Source: Oegoconia quadripuncta (Eukaryota > Arthropoda > Insecta > Lepidoptera > Autostichidae). From it: a DNA stretch of 64,000 nucleotides. The notes below the pieces were generated by a model, which was not told the origin of the DNA, made no database searches, and worked only from the letters and a program-made list of their open reading frames with translations. How positions within the stretch are numbered: position 1 is the stretch's first letter; every line of letters begins with the position of its first letter. The DNA lies in contig OX438759.1 of NCBI GenBank assembly GCA_949316235.1, positions 16,522,618-16,586,617 of the forward strand, in the 5' to 3' direction. Positions 41,254 through 50,610 of this stretch are shown piece after piece. Position numbers and translations under genes: made by a program.

Positions 41254-41710
41254 GACCTGAAGGGCAATTCTCGTAATATCGCGTATTACAATTACAGTCA
41301 AAATTCAGTTCGGATCCAGTCTCGATCTCCTAAATGTCAAATACGACATTAAATATAAAGATTCGTAATGTAATTATATCGAAATGTGATCGAAAGTTGA
41401 ACAAAGCTCTCACTATAAATTGTTCAGTATTGCCCAGCTGAAGTGATATAAGTAGTTTTTTGACAAATGTGAAAGAGAATAAATAGAAGGAAGCAAGCGC
41501 ATATTTGACGAACTGTCAATTTTTTTAATCTCGAACTTGATGTTAAAAGCTTTGTTCAACTTTCGATCACATTTCGATATAAGCACATTACAAACCTTTA
41601 TGTTGTAGTACGAGAATGACGTATTTGACATTTGGAGACCGAGACTAGATCCGAACTGAATTTTGACTGTAATTGTATTAAGAGATATTACGAGAATTGC
41701 CCTTCTGGTC
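41254..41710. mobile_element. 457-bp MITE with about 170-bp TIRs
   Basis: GAAGGGCAATTCTCGTAATA at 41259 is inverted as TATTACGAGAATTGCCCTTC ending 41705. Pairing extends through CAGTCAAAATTCAGTTCGGA, GACATTTGG-type and TCGATCACATTTCGATAT blocks. The outer GACC/GGTC may extend the TIR. No target duplication found. The 72-codon minus frame is a shadow. Confidence 0.75.
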
Positions 41711-42037
41711 TATACGCACTAACACAAGTATAAGTCTACGAGTAGTTATTAATTATTTTTTGGCGATGAAAATTTCCCACAACTTCCCGAATGCAAAAAA
41801 CAATGTGAACTCAATATATTGGCGTTAATTTATAGTACGTATCGTAAAACAATACTGATGTCATGATTAATGGGGAATATGAGTTAACTTGCTACTGATC
41901 GCGGGTTTGCCCGCGTGGATTTACTTCAGCGCGAACTCTTGTTTTAAGCTTGTGTTTGTTTTATGTATAGTGTGTAGGTCTGACGTGTGGCGTTAATTTT
42001 TAATGTCTTCTGTCTTATCTTTACGTAGCCTTTTAAC
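41711..42037. other. Unassigned, one Helitron-like hairpin
   Basis: GCTACTGATCGCGGGTTTGCCCGCGTGG near 41892 (in two parts, CGCGGG-TTT-GCCCGCG) resembles the GC hairpin of Helitron-like ends. Otherwise nothing. Confidence 0.4.
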
Positions 42038-42095
42038 TGCCTCCATGGCTCAGTGTAAACAACATAGGGTTTACGAATCGGAGGTCGCGGGTTCT
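42038..42095 (+). mobile_element. SINE A head only
   Basis: GCCTCCATGGCTCAG (A box) to GGAGGTCGCGGGTTC. The copy stops within the B box, so only the tRNA-like part is present. Confidence 0.75.
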
Positions 42096-42532
42096 GATAT
42101 TTTCAAACGGGCTTAATGACTGCTTTAAATAACGTACAGAACCATTCGTATGAAATATCACTAGTGCTTACCCATCCCAGGACTGACCGTACCGAAGGCT
42201 CCTTAACATCGCTAATCGAAAACGAATAGCGAAGGCCACAAGTACATCATGACTATTTAGAACAGACTGGTTAATTCAACTGAACTAAAGTATCATTGTA
42301 TAACCATCCTGTCTTCTTCACCGATTTAGTGGCGAGCTGATATTTTCAAGCCTTTAGAAAATTTTGTCATGATTACTAATTGGCATTATTATTATTCTGT
42401 GATGTGATGTATCAAAACTAGGGTGTCAAGAATCTCATGATCCTCTGCGCCATAGCTTCAATTAGATATAGTCCCATTTGCTGAGGACGGCTGAGAAACT
42501 TCTTTCTTACTTCACACCTTCAACCCTTCTTT
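42096..42532. other. Unassigned, low-grade repeat
   Basis: TTTTCAAGCCTTTAGAAAA and TTGTCATGATTACTA near 42345-42380 recur at 45760-45850, so part belongs to an unnamed repeat. No gene. Confidence 0.4.
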
Positions 42533-42789
42533 GACGACATGTTTGGTGTAGTGGTTAAAAATTCTGACTGATATACCAAAAGGTCGCGGATTCGAATCCC
42601 GCTAGGGGCATATGTTTGTATGATGAATACAGACATGTGTTCCCGAGTTATGGATGTTTTTCATTTAATTGTGTGTTTATTTACAAAAAAAAAATATTTG
42701 TGTAGTTTATCAACCATGTATCCATAATACAAGCCTAGTTGCTTAATGTGGAACTAGATGGCGATGTGTGTATGTGCGAAGATATTTAA
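42533..42789 (+). mobile_element. SINE B, full length
   Basis: GACGACATGTTTGGTGTAG, GATTCGAATCCCGCTAGG (B box) to AACTAGATGGCGATGTG and AAGATATTTAAGAAAG. TATC is lost from the usual CATCTGGTATCC block. Confidence 0.83.
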
Positions 42790-43020
42790 GAAAGATATAT
42801 TCTTACGGTCTGTCTGGGGTCCAAGGTAGCAATAGAGACACGCAGGGCATCGTCTAACTTGAGTAGGCGCCAAAAAATTAATACGCTTATTGGTGTACCA
42901 GTGACACGAAAAGAAAAAGAAGTAGGTGCCGTGCAGAGTACCACTACTGAACCTGTGCTACAGAAGTTGCAGTGAGAGGAGTGTGATTGCGGGTAATGTA
43001 CTATGATTGGAACCACTCAT
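42790..43020 (-). repeat. Repeat M, minus strand
   Basis: Inverse of the 17690 copy and longer: CACACTCCTCTCACTG, CAGGTTCAGTAGTGG, TTAGACGATGCCCTGCG on the minus strand. The open frame of 76 codons is not conserved with the other copy. Class unknown. Confidence 0.5.
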
Positions 43021-43287
43021 TCGATGGGTAATTAAAAACATGTTAAAACCTAATTAAAATTTCACACAAAATCCCATATTGCAGCTATTGGAAATGCACC
43101 AGCGGTGACAAATAAAAATACAGACAATTCATTATCCATGCAATAATTTCACGAATATATTTGTTGGAAAAACATGAAATGTGACATTAACTGCTGGGTG
43201 ATATGGAGTGATACAAATTTATCTACCCGCAATAGTATATAGATTATGGCTCATACCCTTTGCAAGTGAAAGGAGGCAAGTTGCACG

Positions 43288-43440
43288 TAAGTATTCAGTA
43301 TTCAGTACGTTTATTGCAGTATCACAAATATAGTAGTACATGCTTATGAGTAAAACTAGGTCTTAAATAAATATTTGTGACGCCCCGTTGGGGCATGGCA
43401 ATATTATCTTAAATTAGGAGAGGGCCTGACAGTTTATTAT
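43288..43440 (-). repeat. LINE 3' UTR fragment
   Basis: On the minus strand it reads ATACTGCAATAAACGTACTG with ATACTG repeats at the end. GTGACGCCCCGTTGGGGC near 43378 lies within. Probably a LINE terminus of a family not otherwise coding here. Confidence 0.4.
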
Positions 43441-43560
43441 TTTTCTATACTTAACTATAGTTATTATCACAGTTATATATATATATTAAGATTTTTTACA
43501 TAAACATTTCTTAAAGTAGGCGTTGAGGAATCATAATTAAGTTAATCATAAACAAGATAA

Positions 43561-43676
43561 CAAAGTATTTATATGATACCTAAGGATTCAAACATCATAC
43601 AAATACCTTGCATTCATTTATAATATGTAAGTATTTGTATGATATTCAAGGATCCAAATATCATATAAATACTTTG
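43561..43676. repeat. 48-bp inverted repeat, each arm itself near-palindromic
   Basis: CAAAGTATTTATATGATA at 43561 and its inverse ending ACTTTG at 43676 are arms of about 48 bp with a 20-bp spacer. Each arm contains ATATGATA...ATCATACAAA, so it can also fold on itself. Ends next to a TTTA array. Confidence 0.8.
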
Positions 43677-43680
43677 TAAG

Positions 43681-43685
43681 GATAT

Positions 43686-43772
<87 letters not shown>

Positions 43773-43774
43773 TT
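43681..43774. repeat. (TTTA)n microsatellite, about 22 copies
   Basis: Uninterrupted TTTA repeats; likely length-variable. May be the expanded tail of a SINE B-type or LINE insertion. Confidence 0.97.
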
Positions 43775-43784
43775 ATTTATACAT

Positions 43785-43991
43785 ACATAAATAACGTCAC
43801 GACCTATATCCCAAATGGGGTGGTCAGAGATTTCCTAACCAAGTGTTTGGATATTCCAAACATTAACAGTTTAATGATTGAATACTACATCCACGGTTCA
43901 CCTTATGAAATTACAGAACACGCCTGTCGCGTGTGCATACACGCGACAGGGGGTGCGCCCATCGCCGTTGAAACGTGCAAATCTGTAGATT
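43785..43991 (-). repeat. Family C copy with an inserted inverted segment
   Basis: ACGTCACGACCTATATCCC, GGGGTGGTCAGAGAT, ATCCACGGTTCACC and GCCCATCGCCGTTGAAACG are the inverse of family C. Between TTACAGAA and the expected GTGACAGGGG there is extra sequence forming the hairpin at 43923. A SINE A follows at once. Confidence 0.7.
43923..43950. repeat. Perfect 12-bp hairpin, loop GCAT
   Basis: CCTGTCGCGTGT, GCAT, ACACGCGACAGG. The right arm is the normal family C sequence; the left arm is absent from other copies. Confidence 0.9.
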
Positions 43992-44244
43992 CCGCCTCCT
44001 CAATATAAACAACATTAGGTTTACGATTCGGAGGTCGCGGGTTCGATCCCCAGCGGGGTACATGTTTAAGTACTCGGTTTGGTTGGTGGTAGGGCATTTT
44101 AAATGTCCGCCTGGCTAGCTACCACCATCTTATCTAAATCTGCCGCCAAACAGCAATGTTAATAGCATTGTTGTGTTCCGGTTGTCAGAGATAAGATAGC
44201 CAGTCCCTCAAATGTGTTGGGTTTTCCGGGTCAGTACGCTTCCA
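43992..44244 (+). mobile_element. SINE A, 3'-truncated
   Basis: Head (CCGCCTCCTCAATATAAAC lacks part of the A box) through GGTTCGATCCCCAGCGGGG to CGGGTCAGTACGCTTCC. The shared LINE-like 3' block and poly(A) are missing. Confidence 0.83.
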
Positions 44245-44559
44245 ATTATAAACGAATTAGGATGTTTCATTATGTCCTAAATTGTTTATTTAAATAAAGG
44301 ACGACCTGAAAACTGCTCACAATGCTTTAGTTACAAAGAGACCCCAAACGTGCCGCTGGGCGCCTGAATTCAATAGGCCAAATTGCGGCTGAGGCCGTGT
44401 TCTGCAAATGGCTAAGTCAGTAATTGGTACAAGTTATAACATTTAAGCGGCGTTTCACTGCGAGATCGAAGAAGGAAAGTCACCCAGCGTATTAGTAAGT
44501 TGGAGTAAGCATAAATTTTACAATTGTTTCAAATTGTATTTGTATTGACTTATTTAAAA
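44245..44559. other. No gene recognised
   Basis: Moderate GC, no open frame or repeat recognised. Confidence 0.4.
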
Positions 44560-44674
44560 AGAGCAACCCCGGAGTTTCTTGCACTTGAATGAGCGATCAC
44601 TGTATGTCATGACGATTTCAAATGTTATTCTTATAACTTACGAAATAAAACATTTTTGATTTGATTTGATTTGG
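44560..44674 (+). repeat. J1-like LINE 3' end with (TTTGA)n
   Basis: AAAGAGCAACCCCGGAG, TTTCTTGCACTTGA, then TACGAAATAAAACATTTTTG and TTTGATTTGATTTGG. The first block matches J1 tails; the end differs. Confidence 0.55.
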
Positions 44675-44872
44675 TTTGAGTGGCACTAGGCAGGGCACAT
44701 AGCTCGAGGAACTGATGGCCGTTTGACCATCAAGATTCTGGATTGGAGACACACACAGCAATCGCAGTGTAGGACTTAATCAGGTCGCCAGAAGTAATTG
44801 GATGCAGGCCGTTTCTAATCGGCCGCTATGGAAATCTATGGGGGAGGCCTATGTTCAGCAGTGAACGTTCTG
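44675..44872 (+). pseudogene. C-terminal relic of LINE N ORF
   Basis: Decayed translation includes pieces matching GHIAR.TDGR, WMQA, PLWKSMGEA and VQQ, the C-terminus of abundant lepidopteran endonuclease/RT proteins. It ends GGGGGAGGCCTATGTTCAGC, AGTGAACG. The inverse end is at 6370. A LINE E tail follows immediately. Confidence 0.6.
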
Positions 44873-45040
44873 TTTTTTTTATGATTGACGGGATTCGCGT
44901 TTGACCAAAATCTCACCAGATGGACAGTGACGATGTGGTCGAAGACGAAGCACGCGATCCCAGTAAATGCCTATTCACTCTGCTCTTAAAGATCCCAAGG
45001 TTGTAGGATTAGGAAAGACTGACGCCGGAAGGGATTCTGA
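44873..45040 (-). mobile_element. LINE E 3' fragment
   Basis: TTTTTTTTATGATTGACGGG, ATTCGCGTTTGACC, CAGATGGACAGTGACGATG, GGTCGAAGACGAAGCACGCG. On the minus strand this is a poly(A)-tailed 3' end. The block near the tail resembles SINE A's 3' end. Confidence 0.7.
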
Positions 45041-45291
45041 ATGTGAAAGTAAATTCTCTTACAAGGATATTTAAAACCATTGGGTCTTGTTAAGAAGCCG
45101 TCAATCCGTTAAAGAACCATTTGCCATGTTTATAGATAGCAAAGTACATACAAGTCATACAACTAAAACAGAAGAGTACAAACAATAATAATTTGGTAGT
45201 ACACCAAGTAAGAATTATTTTAGCAATGATCCTGTATCCACTGTTAACTCAGCATAGTACTGCAAAACAGATAAAGACCCAGCGGTGATAA

Positions 45292-45430
45292 AATCAAAAA
45301 TATTTTATTCAATGTAGGATACAAAAATGTCACTTATTGAAAGTCAACATGTTATTTTTTTTAAACTACATCGCTTCACAAGGTATTATAGTTAGGAAGA
45401 AGAAGCGACAAGTAACTCCGCAACCGATAA
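45292..45430 (-). mobile_element. J2-family LINE 3' fragment
   Basis: AAATCAAAAATATTTTATTC, AATGTAGGATACAAAAATG, GAAAGTCAACATG, CTACATCGCTTCACAAGG, AAGAAGCGACAAG match 27724-27865. Non-coding terminus only. Confidence 0.8.
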
Positions 45431-46554
45431 TTTTACTATTATCGCTTTCGGTAAAACGTACGCGCTATTGAAGCAGCGAGTAGTTTTATTAATTCTTAAA
45501 GACAGGTTGCATTAAGAGGTTCTGAAGGAAGATCTAGTCCAGGAGAGTCAGAATCGATGGGCCGTCTTCTCCAGCTCTGTAGAGCGTACCCGGGGTGTAC
45601 AAGAAAGTAGATGCCGGCTAAATACTGAAGCTAGCATACTGGAGCATGCAGAGACCGCGACCAGGCCAACATGCGGAACGCCTTACATGGAGCGACGATC
45701 TGCGCCTATAGCATCATGTAACGTATAATTTTACACAGATTTAGTGACAAGTCGACTTAATTTTCAAGCCTTTACGAAATTTTGTATGGTTGAATGAATC
45801 TGCAGAAATATGGTACATAAATCACATGTTTCTGTCATGATTACTATTGGTTATTTTGCTACCTAAAGCTCTATTATGAGTAGTGATTCTGATTTTCTGC
45901 ATTTATGAATTAATCGTCTCTCTCTATTGCATAATCAGTAGTGCACTGATCTTCCATATTCCTTTCCAATTTTATTTACTGTGTATTTTAATAAGGCAAT
46001 TAAATGCGCAATTCACACATATTTCACACTTATCCTGCTGCACGCCCCTAGCCAAGCTAGGGTATTGAGACTGTTCCTGCTCTTATGACTTGTACTACAA
46101 CTGGCAGTCCAGCACAGGAAGGCTGTAAGCTGTTGGGGCGCTACAGGAAATTGCGCGGGGCGCGGGGCGCCACGAATCAGCGCAACGGCTGTGTTTATAG
46201 TAACGTTGTTAGCTAGTTGTACAGTCGGGGACATAGTTGTAACTACATACTAGTTGGTTTGATGTACCTCATTAAGACAGAAAACAAGTAAATTGAAAGG
46301 TAGAAGCGGCTTGCAAAGCTGGAGTGTGAGCAGGGCCCATTTCTCATAATGGTAACCCACCAGGAGAACAAGGTAATAAAGATCGCGAGAAGATGCTCTA
46401 TGGATATCACTGTAATGACTTTTGACTGATGGATAACATTGCAAACTAAACAAAAGCTTGTAAAAAAAGAAGTGAACAATAAGCCTGTAGTATTCTTCCG
46501 CAGCTTGAACGTACGAACTGACATCATATCATACGTTGAAATAAATCTTTGAAG
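45431..46554. other. No confident gene
   Basis: 45500-45720 is GC-richer and may be decayed LINE coding (CTCTGTAGAGCG, ACATGGAGCGACGATC). 46040-46230 is GC-rich with open frames on both strands but no recognisable domain. 46505-46550 has a LINE-like ACGTTGAAATAAATC end. Confidence 0.35.
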
Positions 46555-46640
46555 TTTGAAGTATTTTTATTTATTTATTTATTTATCATTTATTGCACAC
46601 AAGAAAAAAAACATACATATACAAGTATGTAGTTTAACAG
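46555..46640 (-). repeat. LINE tail, (AAAT)n
   Basis: TTTATTTATTTATTTATC, ATTTATTGCACACAAG, the inverse of 22680-22722. Confidence 0.6.
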
Positions 46641-46689
46641 ACGGGCAACATGATAATCCTAAAAGGGTGTCTGTTCATTTTTTTTTTGA

Positions 46690-46905
46690 TTTACGGCGAC
46701 TTATTTTTTTTTATGATTGTCGGGATTCGCCTTTGACTGCAATCTCACCTGATGGAAAGTGACGATGTGGTCGAAGATGAAGCACGCGACCCCAGTAAAT
46801 GCCTATTCACTCTGCTCTTGAAGATCCCAAGGTTGTAGGATTCAGGAAAGACTGACCCGGAAGGGAGTGCCACGAATTGGCTGTTCGATTGATAAATGAA
46901 GAATC
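46690..46905 (-). mobile_element. LINE E 3' fragment, longest copy
   Basis: Poly(T), ATGATTGTCGGGATTCGCC, CTCACCTGATGGAAAGTGAC, GGTCGAAGATGAAGCACGC, then GAAGATCCCAAGGTTGTAGG and AAGACTGACCCGGAAGGG. Longer than the copies at 1966 and 44873. Confidence 0.72.
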
Positions 46906-47507
46906 GGACTTTTTAGTGCGAATGTTCCGTATATTAACTATATACGGTGGAATTTATTTACAAAGAAACAGAGGTTGTAAGTTGCTGTAGTGCGGTTTAA
47001 CGGAATCTGCATGTCTGCCTGCGCCGAATAACATCTGACGACCGCTCCTCGTGAATATTTAACACTCGCCTCTTTGGCAAATCGCTTTACATGTCACATG
47101 CGACACTCGTGTGTCTTACTATATTTTAGGTCAAGTTTTACAAAATATAAAATGTTTAAACGTGTCGTTGTCGAAGATTTCGATATTACCATTTTGCATG
47201 CTTTTAGAAGAATTAAAACGTTTTGAGAAAATCTGCATGCTTGATAAATTTTAAGGCATATTTTGTGGTTAGCTACTGCCTAATGCATCGGAGTGGGAAA
47301 CGTGAAATGGGAACTTATTTGGGGAAATAATGCTGTGTGGTGGTAAACTTAGATAAGATTAAAATTAAAGTGGTACCATTTTAAGCAATGACTTACCACC
47401 AAATTATGAAGACTCAACAATGCTCCTTAAGATTATCTCTTAGTATAATGCCAATATCTACTCGTACCTACCTGCATATACAAGACATCTAAATTTTACT
47501 TAATGGT
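46906..47507. other. No gene recognised
   Basis: Small hairpin CCGTATAT-TAACT-ATATACGG near 46927. No open frame or named repeat. Confidence 0.4.
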
Positions 47508-47832
47508 ATTTTTTTTATATACACAACGGTTTGGTACTTGACCTCAATCACGATGTTAAGTGAAGATGAGGTCGAAGCACTGACCCGGAAATCCCAACAC
47601 ATTTGGGGGACTGGCTATCTTATCTCTGACAACCGGAACACAACAATGATATTAACATTGCTGCTTGGCGGCAGATTTAGAATTTAGAAGATGGTGGTTG
47701 CTAGCCAGGCGGACATTTAAAATGCCCTACCACCAACCAAACCCAGTACTTAAACATGTACCCCGCTGGGGATCGAACCCGCGACCTCCGAATCGTAAAC
47801 CCAATGTTGTTTACATTGAGCCACGGAGGCGG
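47508..47832 (-). mobile_element. SINE A, nearly full length, minus strand
   Basis: Poly(T), GTACTTGACCTCAATCACG, CCCAACACATTTGGGGG, GCCAGGCGGACATTTAAAATG, GATCGAACCCGCGACC, TTGAGCCACGGAGGC. Only minor gaps. Confidence 0.88.
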
Positions 47833-47894
47833 TTAAAGAGGCGGGCAATACTCTAACCGATCCCAAGAGATAGGTCGTAGGGCTCTGCTATTAT

Positions 47895-47995
47895 ACAGGC
47901 ACATATATTCACACACTACACACTTAAACACACACACACACACACTACACACTTAAACACACACATACACTCTCATACACATACACACACCTGTC
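47895..47995. repeat. CA-rich simple repeat
   Basis: ACACAC runs interrupted by TTAAACAC and CATACACTCT. Follows a SINE A copy; similar CA-rich sequence trails the LINE relic at 20680. Confidence 0.8.
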
Positions 47996-48289
47996 CAAAG
48001 TTAGAAAAGTTTTTAATTTACCTACATTATAACATATATTAACTCACCGACTTACAATTGTTCTGGAGGTGCAGACGTACGAGTAGTAACGTCGAATACA
48101 GGTTATTTTTCCCAGCTCAGAGACCAGGCTACACAAATGCTAATCGTTCCTCATCGTGGTATCTATTAGTTTAAAATGTATGTGAATTTGTGACCAACCA
48201 GAGTACTAAATTATTTCGGACATTTACTCCAATTTTGTAATCGCAACATCCCGTGCAAAATTCATATTCATCTCACAAATATTTCCCCA

Positions 48290-48480
48290 CTAGCTTTCCG
48301 CCCGCGACTTCGTCCACGGGGAAGATTTTATCAAAATCGGTTCAGAAAAAAAAATTGCCTATATATTAATCCAGATCCTAATCTGTTTACCCGCCAAATT
48401 TCATCCAAGTCATGCCGTATAGGCATGAAGAGGTAACAAACATACACACACACAAATTCTCGCGTTTATAATATTTGTTG
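48290..48480 (-). mobile_element. Short Helitron-like element, minus strand
   Basis: Starts CACTAGCTTTCCGCCCGCG (inverse of the hairpin plus CTAGT end), then AATTTCATCCAAGTC, and finishes CGCGTTTATAATATTTG, the inverse of the TAATATTATAAA left end. Internally shortened. Confidence 0.6.
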
Positions 48481-49259
48481 GGATTGGTTTCGAAAGAAGT
48501 GGCCATCTAAACCTATCTGGACAATTAGGTGCACCTTGTGTAAATATTCCATCTAGACAAGAGATGTCGGGTAGAACTGGATAGCTCTCGTAATTATCCC
48601 ACGCCCGGCAAACGCTATATTTAACCGATTAAAAGGAGCATGTCAATTCAACTGTGTGTCTGGACTGGACTGAATCTATGTAAATTTTTAGACTGCTTGA
48701 GCCACTCCTTCAGCAGCGCATCCTGCTCTCATAGAAAGGATGAAGTAAGCTACGCCAATAAATGGTAATAAATTCGACTCAATTATTTTCTATGTCCCGC
48801 GATATCTCCTCCAATTATGCGCCCATTTCAATAAATATTTTTTGTTTCAACGGAGAACGGAAAAATATATTGAGTCGGTTATTTCACATATTATCATAAC
48901 GTTTCTTTTTCCCATAAACAATTCCACATAAACACATTCATTATAAAAGTAATATTATAGAACCAAGTCTTTGGTGGGTCATCAATCCAATGGTACACCG
49001 CAATAACTTGTATAACACATAATTATTTCACGTTCGGCACAGTAGAAGAATAAAGTAAATAGTTTGTGATGCCCCGGAGACTCCGCTTACATTATTTGGT
49101 GAGGAAACCAGTGCGTAACGGGTCCCTAGCGACTCCCGAACTAGGCCAAACGGGATAGGAATGACTGGGATACAGATATTGAAAGGTAGCTTAACTCGGC
49201 CGCAAAAGGCAACTAACCATCGGGGCAGGGTCCACTTACAAGTGGTCAAGTGGCACATA
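48481..49259. other. No gene recognised
   Basis: 49060-49255 is GC-richer (CCCCGGAGACTCCGC, GGCCAAACGGGATAGG), possibly a decayed LINE 3' end, but no motif allows assignment. Confidence 0.35.
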
Positions 49260-49450
49260 CTATCGATTAGAAAGACAGAAAGAAAGAAGAAGAAAGTTAT
49301 TTATTTTGATAACATTAATAGTAAAAGTTAGTACAAATGGTGGTAACTAAACATAGGAACATTGGTTATCAAAAAAGGTTACACTCAGCATAAGCCATAG
49401 TAGCGGTCGCTCTTGCAGCGCTGATCTTCCGTGGCACCTGCAGAGTGTGA
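49260..49450 (-). repeat. CR1-like LINE 3' UTR fragment, (GAAA)n tail
   Basis: AGAAAGACAGAAAGAAAG tail on the + strand, TTATTTATTTTGATAAC, then CAGCATAAGCCATAGTAGC and CAGCGCTGATCTTCC, related to the CAGCATAATGC...GCGCTGGTTTTC block at 58376. Confidence 0.45.
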
Positions 49451-49516
49451 AACCGCAGCTAAGCAATAACGCAAATACGTATATATAAAATAGAAATAAT
49501 ACATAGTTGGTAGTAA

Positions 49517-49576
49517 GCTTAAAACTATAAGACCATAATAAAATTATAATTTTATTATGGTCTTATAGTTTTAAGC
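49517..49576. repeat. Perfect 60-bp palindrome, no spacer
   Basis: Starts GCTTAAAACTATAAGACC and ends in its exact inverse; the centre is AAAATTA|TAATTTT. All 30 pairs match. No relation to any repeat family here. Confidence 0.97.
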
Positions 49577-49654
49577 AGTTTCATGTATTAGAACGACTGT
49601 TTAAAGCGGAGTTCTTTGTAAATTTAATATATATGTCATGTGCATAATGCTTCT

Positions 49655-49791
49655 TAACCCAAAGGTTGCCTGGAAGAGATCGCTTTTAGTGATAAGGCCG
49701 CCAAATTGTACTATCCCCTTTTTCTTATTTTTTTGTATGCTTCTTATTGTTGTACAATAAAGAATATGTTGTTTGTTTGTTTGTTTGTTTG
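49655..49791 (+). repeat. LINE H-like 3' end, (TTTG)n tail
   Basis: CCCAAAGGTTGCCTGGAAG, AGATCGCTTTTAGTGATAAG, GCCGCCAAATTGTAC, GTTGTACAATAAAGAATATG and TTTGTTTGTTTG. A common type of lepidopteran LINE terminus. Confidence 0.65.
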
Positions 49792-49982
49792 AAATATGTC
49801 TTTATATTGGTTTTAAAGGAGAATATTGATTTAGATTTGATTATTAGCGCGTTAAGCAATGGTTGGTGCTGTCAACTCTTGGAGACGTCATCAACCTGTA
49901 AGTATAGATTTCTTCGCGTGTCGTCCATAATTCAACCGACAGCGGGCGTTACGCGATTTAGGATATTTTCAACGACAAAATT

Positions 49983-50283
49983 TAATCATCATCATCTCGT
50001 ATATCAGCCCGTAAACATCCCACTGCAGGGAAGGCCTTCCCTCGTATAATGAGGGAGTATGGGCCATAGTCCACCACGCGTGGCCCAATGGGGGTTGGAG
50101 ACTGCACATGCCTTCACACACCATTTAAGAGAAGTCGGATAAATGCACATAAGTAATTATATTTAAAAACTCATTGGTACCTACATGGCCAGCTGTAGAA
50201 TGGCATGGCCAGACTGGGAATCGAACGCGGACCTTCTAAATTGGGAGACCGCGTCTTAACCGTCGAGCCACCTAGGCTCGACG
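49983..50283 (-). mobile_element. Full-length SINE D, minus strand
   Basis: On the minus strand it starts GCCTAGGTGGCTCGACGG (A box), has GCGTTCGATTCCCAG (B box) and ends near GGGATGTTTACGGGCTG plus GATGATGATGA. Its 3' end resembles the LINE N terminus. A partial copy is at 12351. Confidence 0.78.
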
Positions 50284-50349
50284 ACAAAATTTAATAACCG
50301 AGAATACAGAGAAGGAAAAATCATTATATAATACTCAAACATATTTGAT

Positions 50350-50610
50350 TTTCCCCACAAAAGAAATCGTTTATTGTCACCACATTGTGTGTGCAATATA
50401 CTTACTTAACCTAATGTTACTTGACTATTGACATACATATAGACAATGCAAAGATATGGTTCAGCATAATGCTGACAGACACTGGCCGCTGCTCAGCGCT
50501 GGTAGCTAAAGTTTGTTTAAGTGACGGGCGACCATGCATTATCTATAAACTCAATATCTTAATGTACATTTAAATTATAAAAGTATCTACTTAAATTGAA
50601 TGAAAAAAAA
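50350..50610. repeat. Duplicated segment, copy 1
   Basis: TTCCCCACAAAAGAAATCG to TATCTACTTAAATTGAATGA repeats at 52183-52427. The flanks are close to identical; a central block of about 55 bp differs. Here it holds CAGCATAATGCTG and GCTCAGCGCTGG, as in CR1-like 3' UTRs. Confidence 0.85.

Noticed and set aside
46013..46234. Overlapping open frames on both strands in a GC-rich patch
   Set aside because: Neither strand gives a recognisable domain; long frames are expected where stop codons are depleted by GC content.
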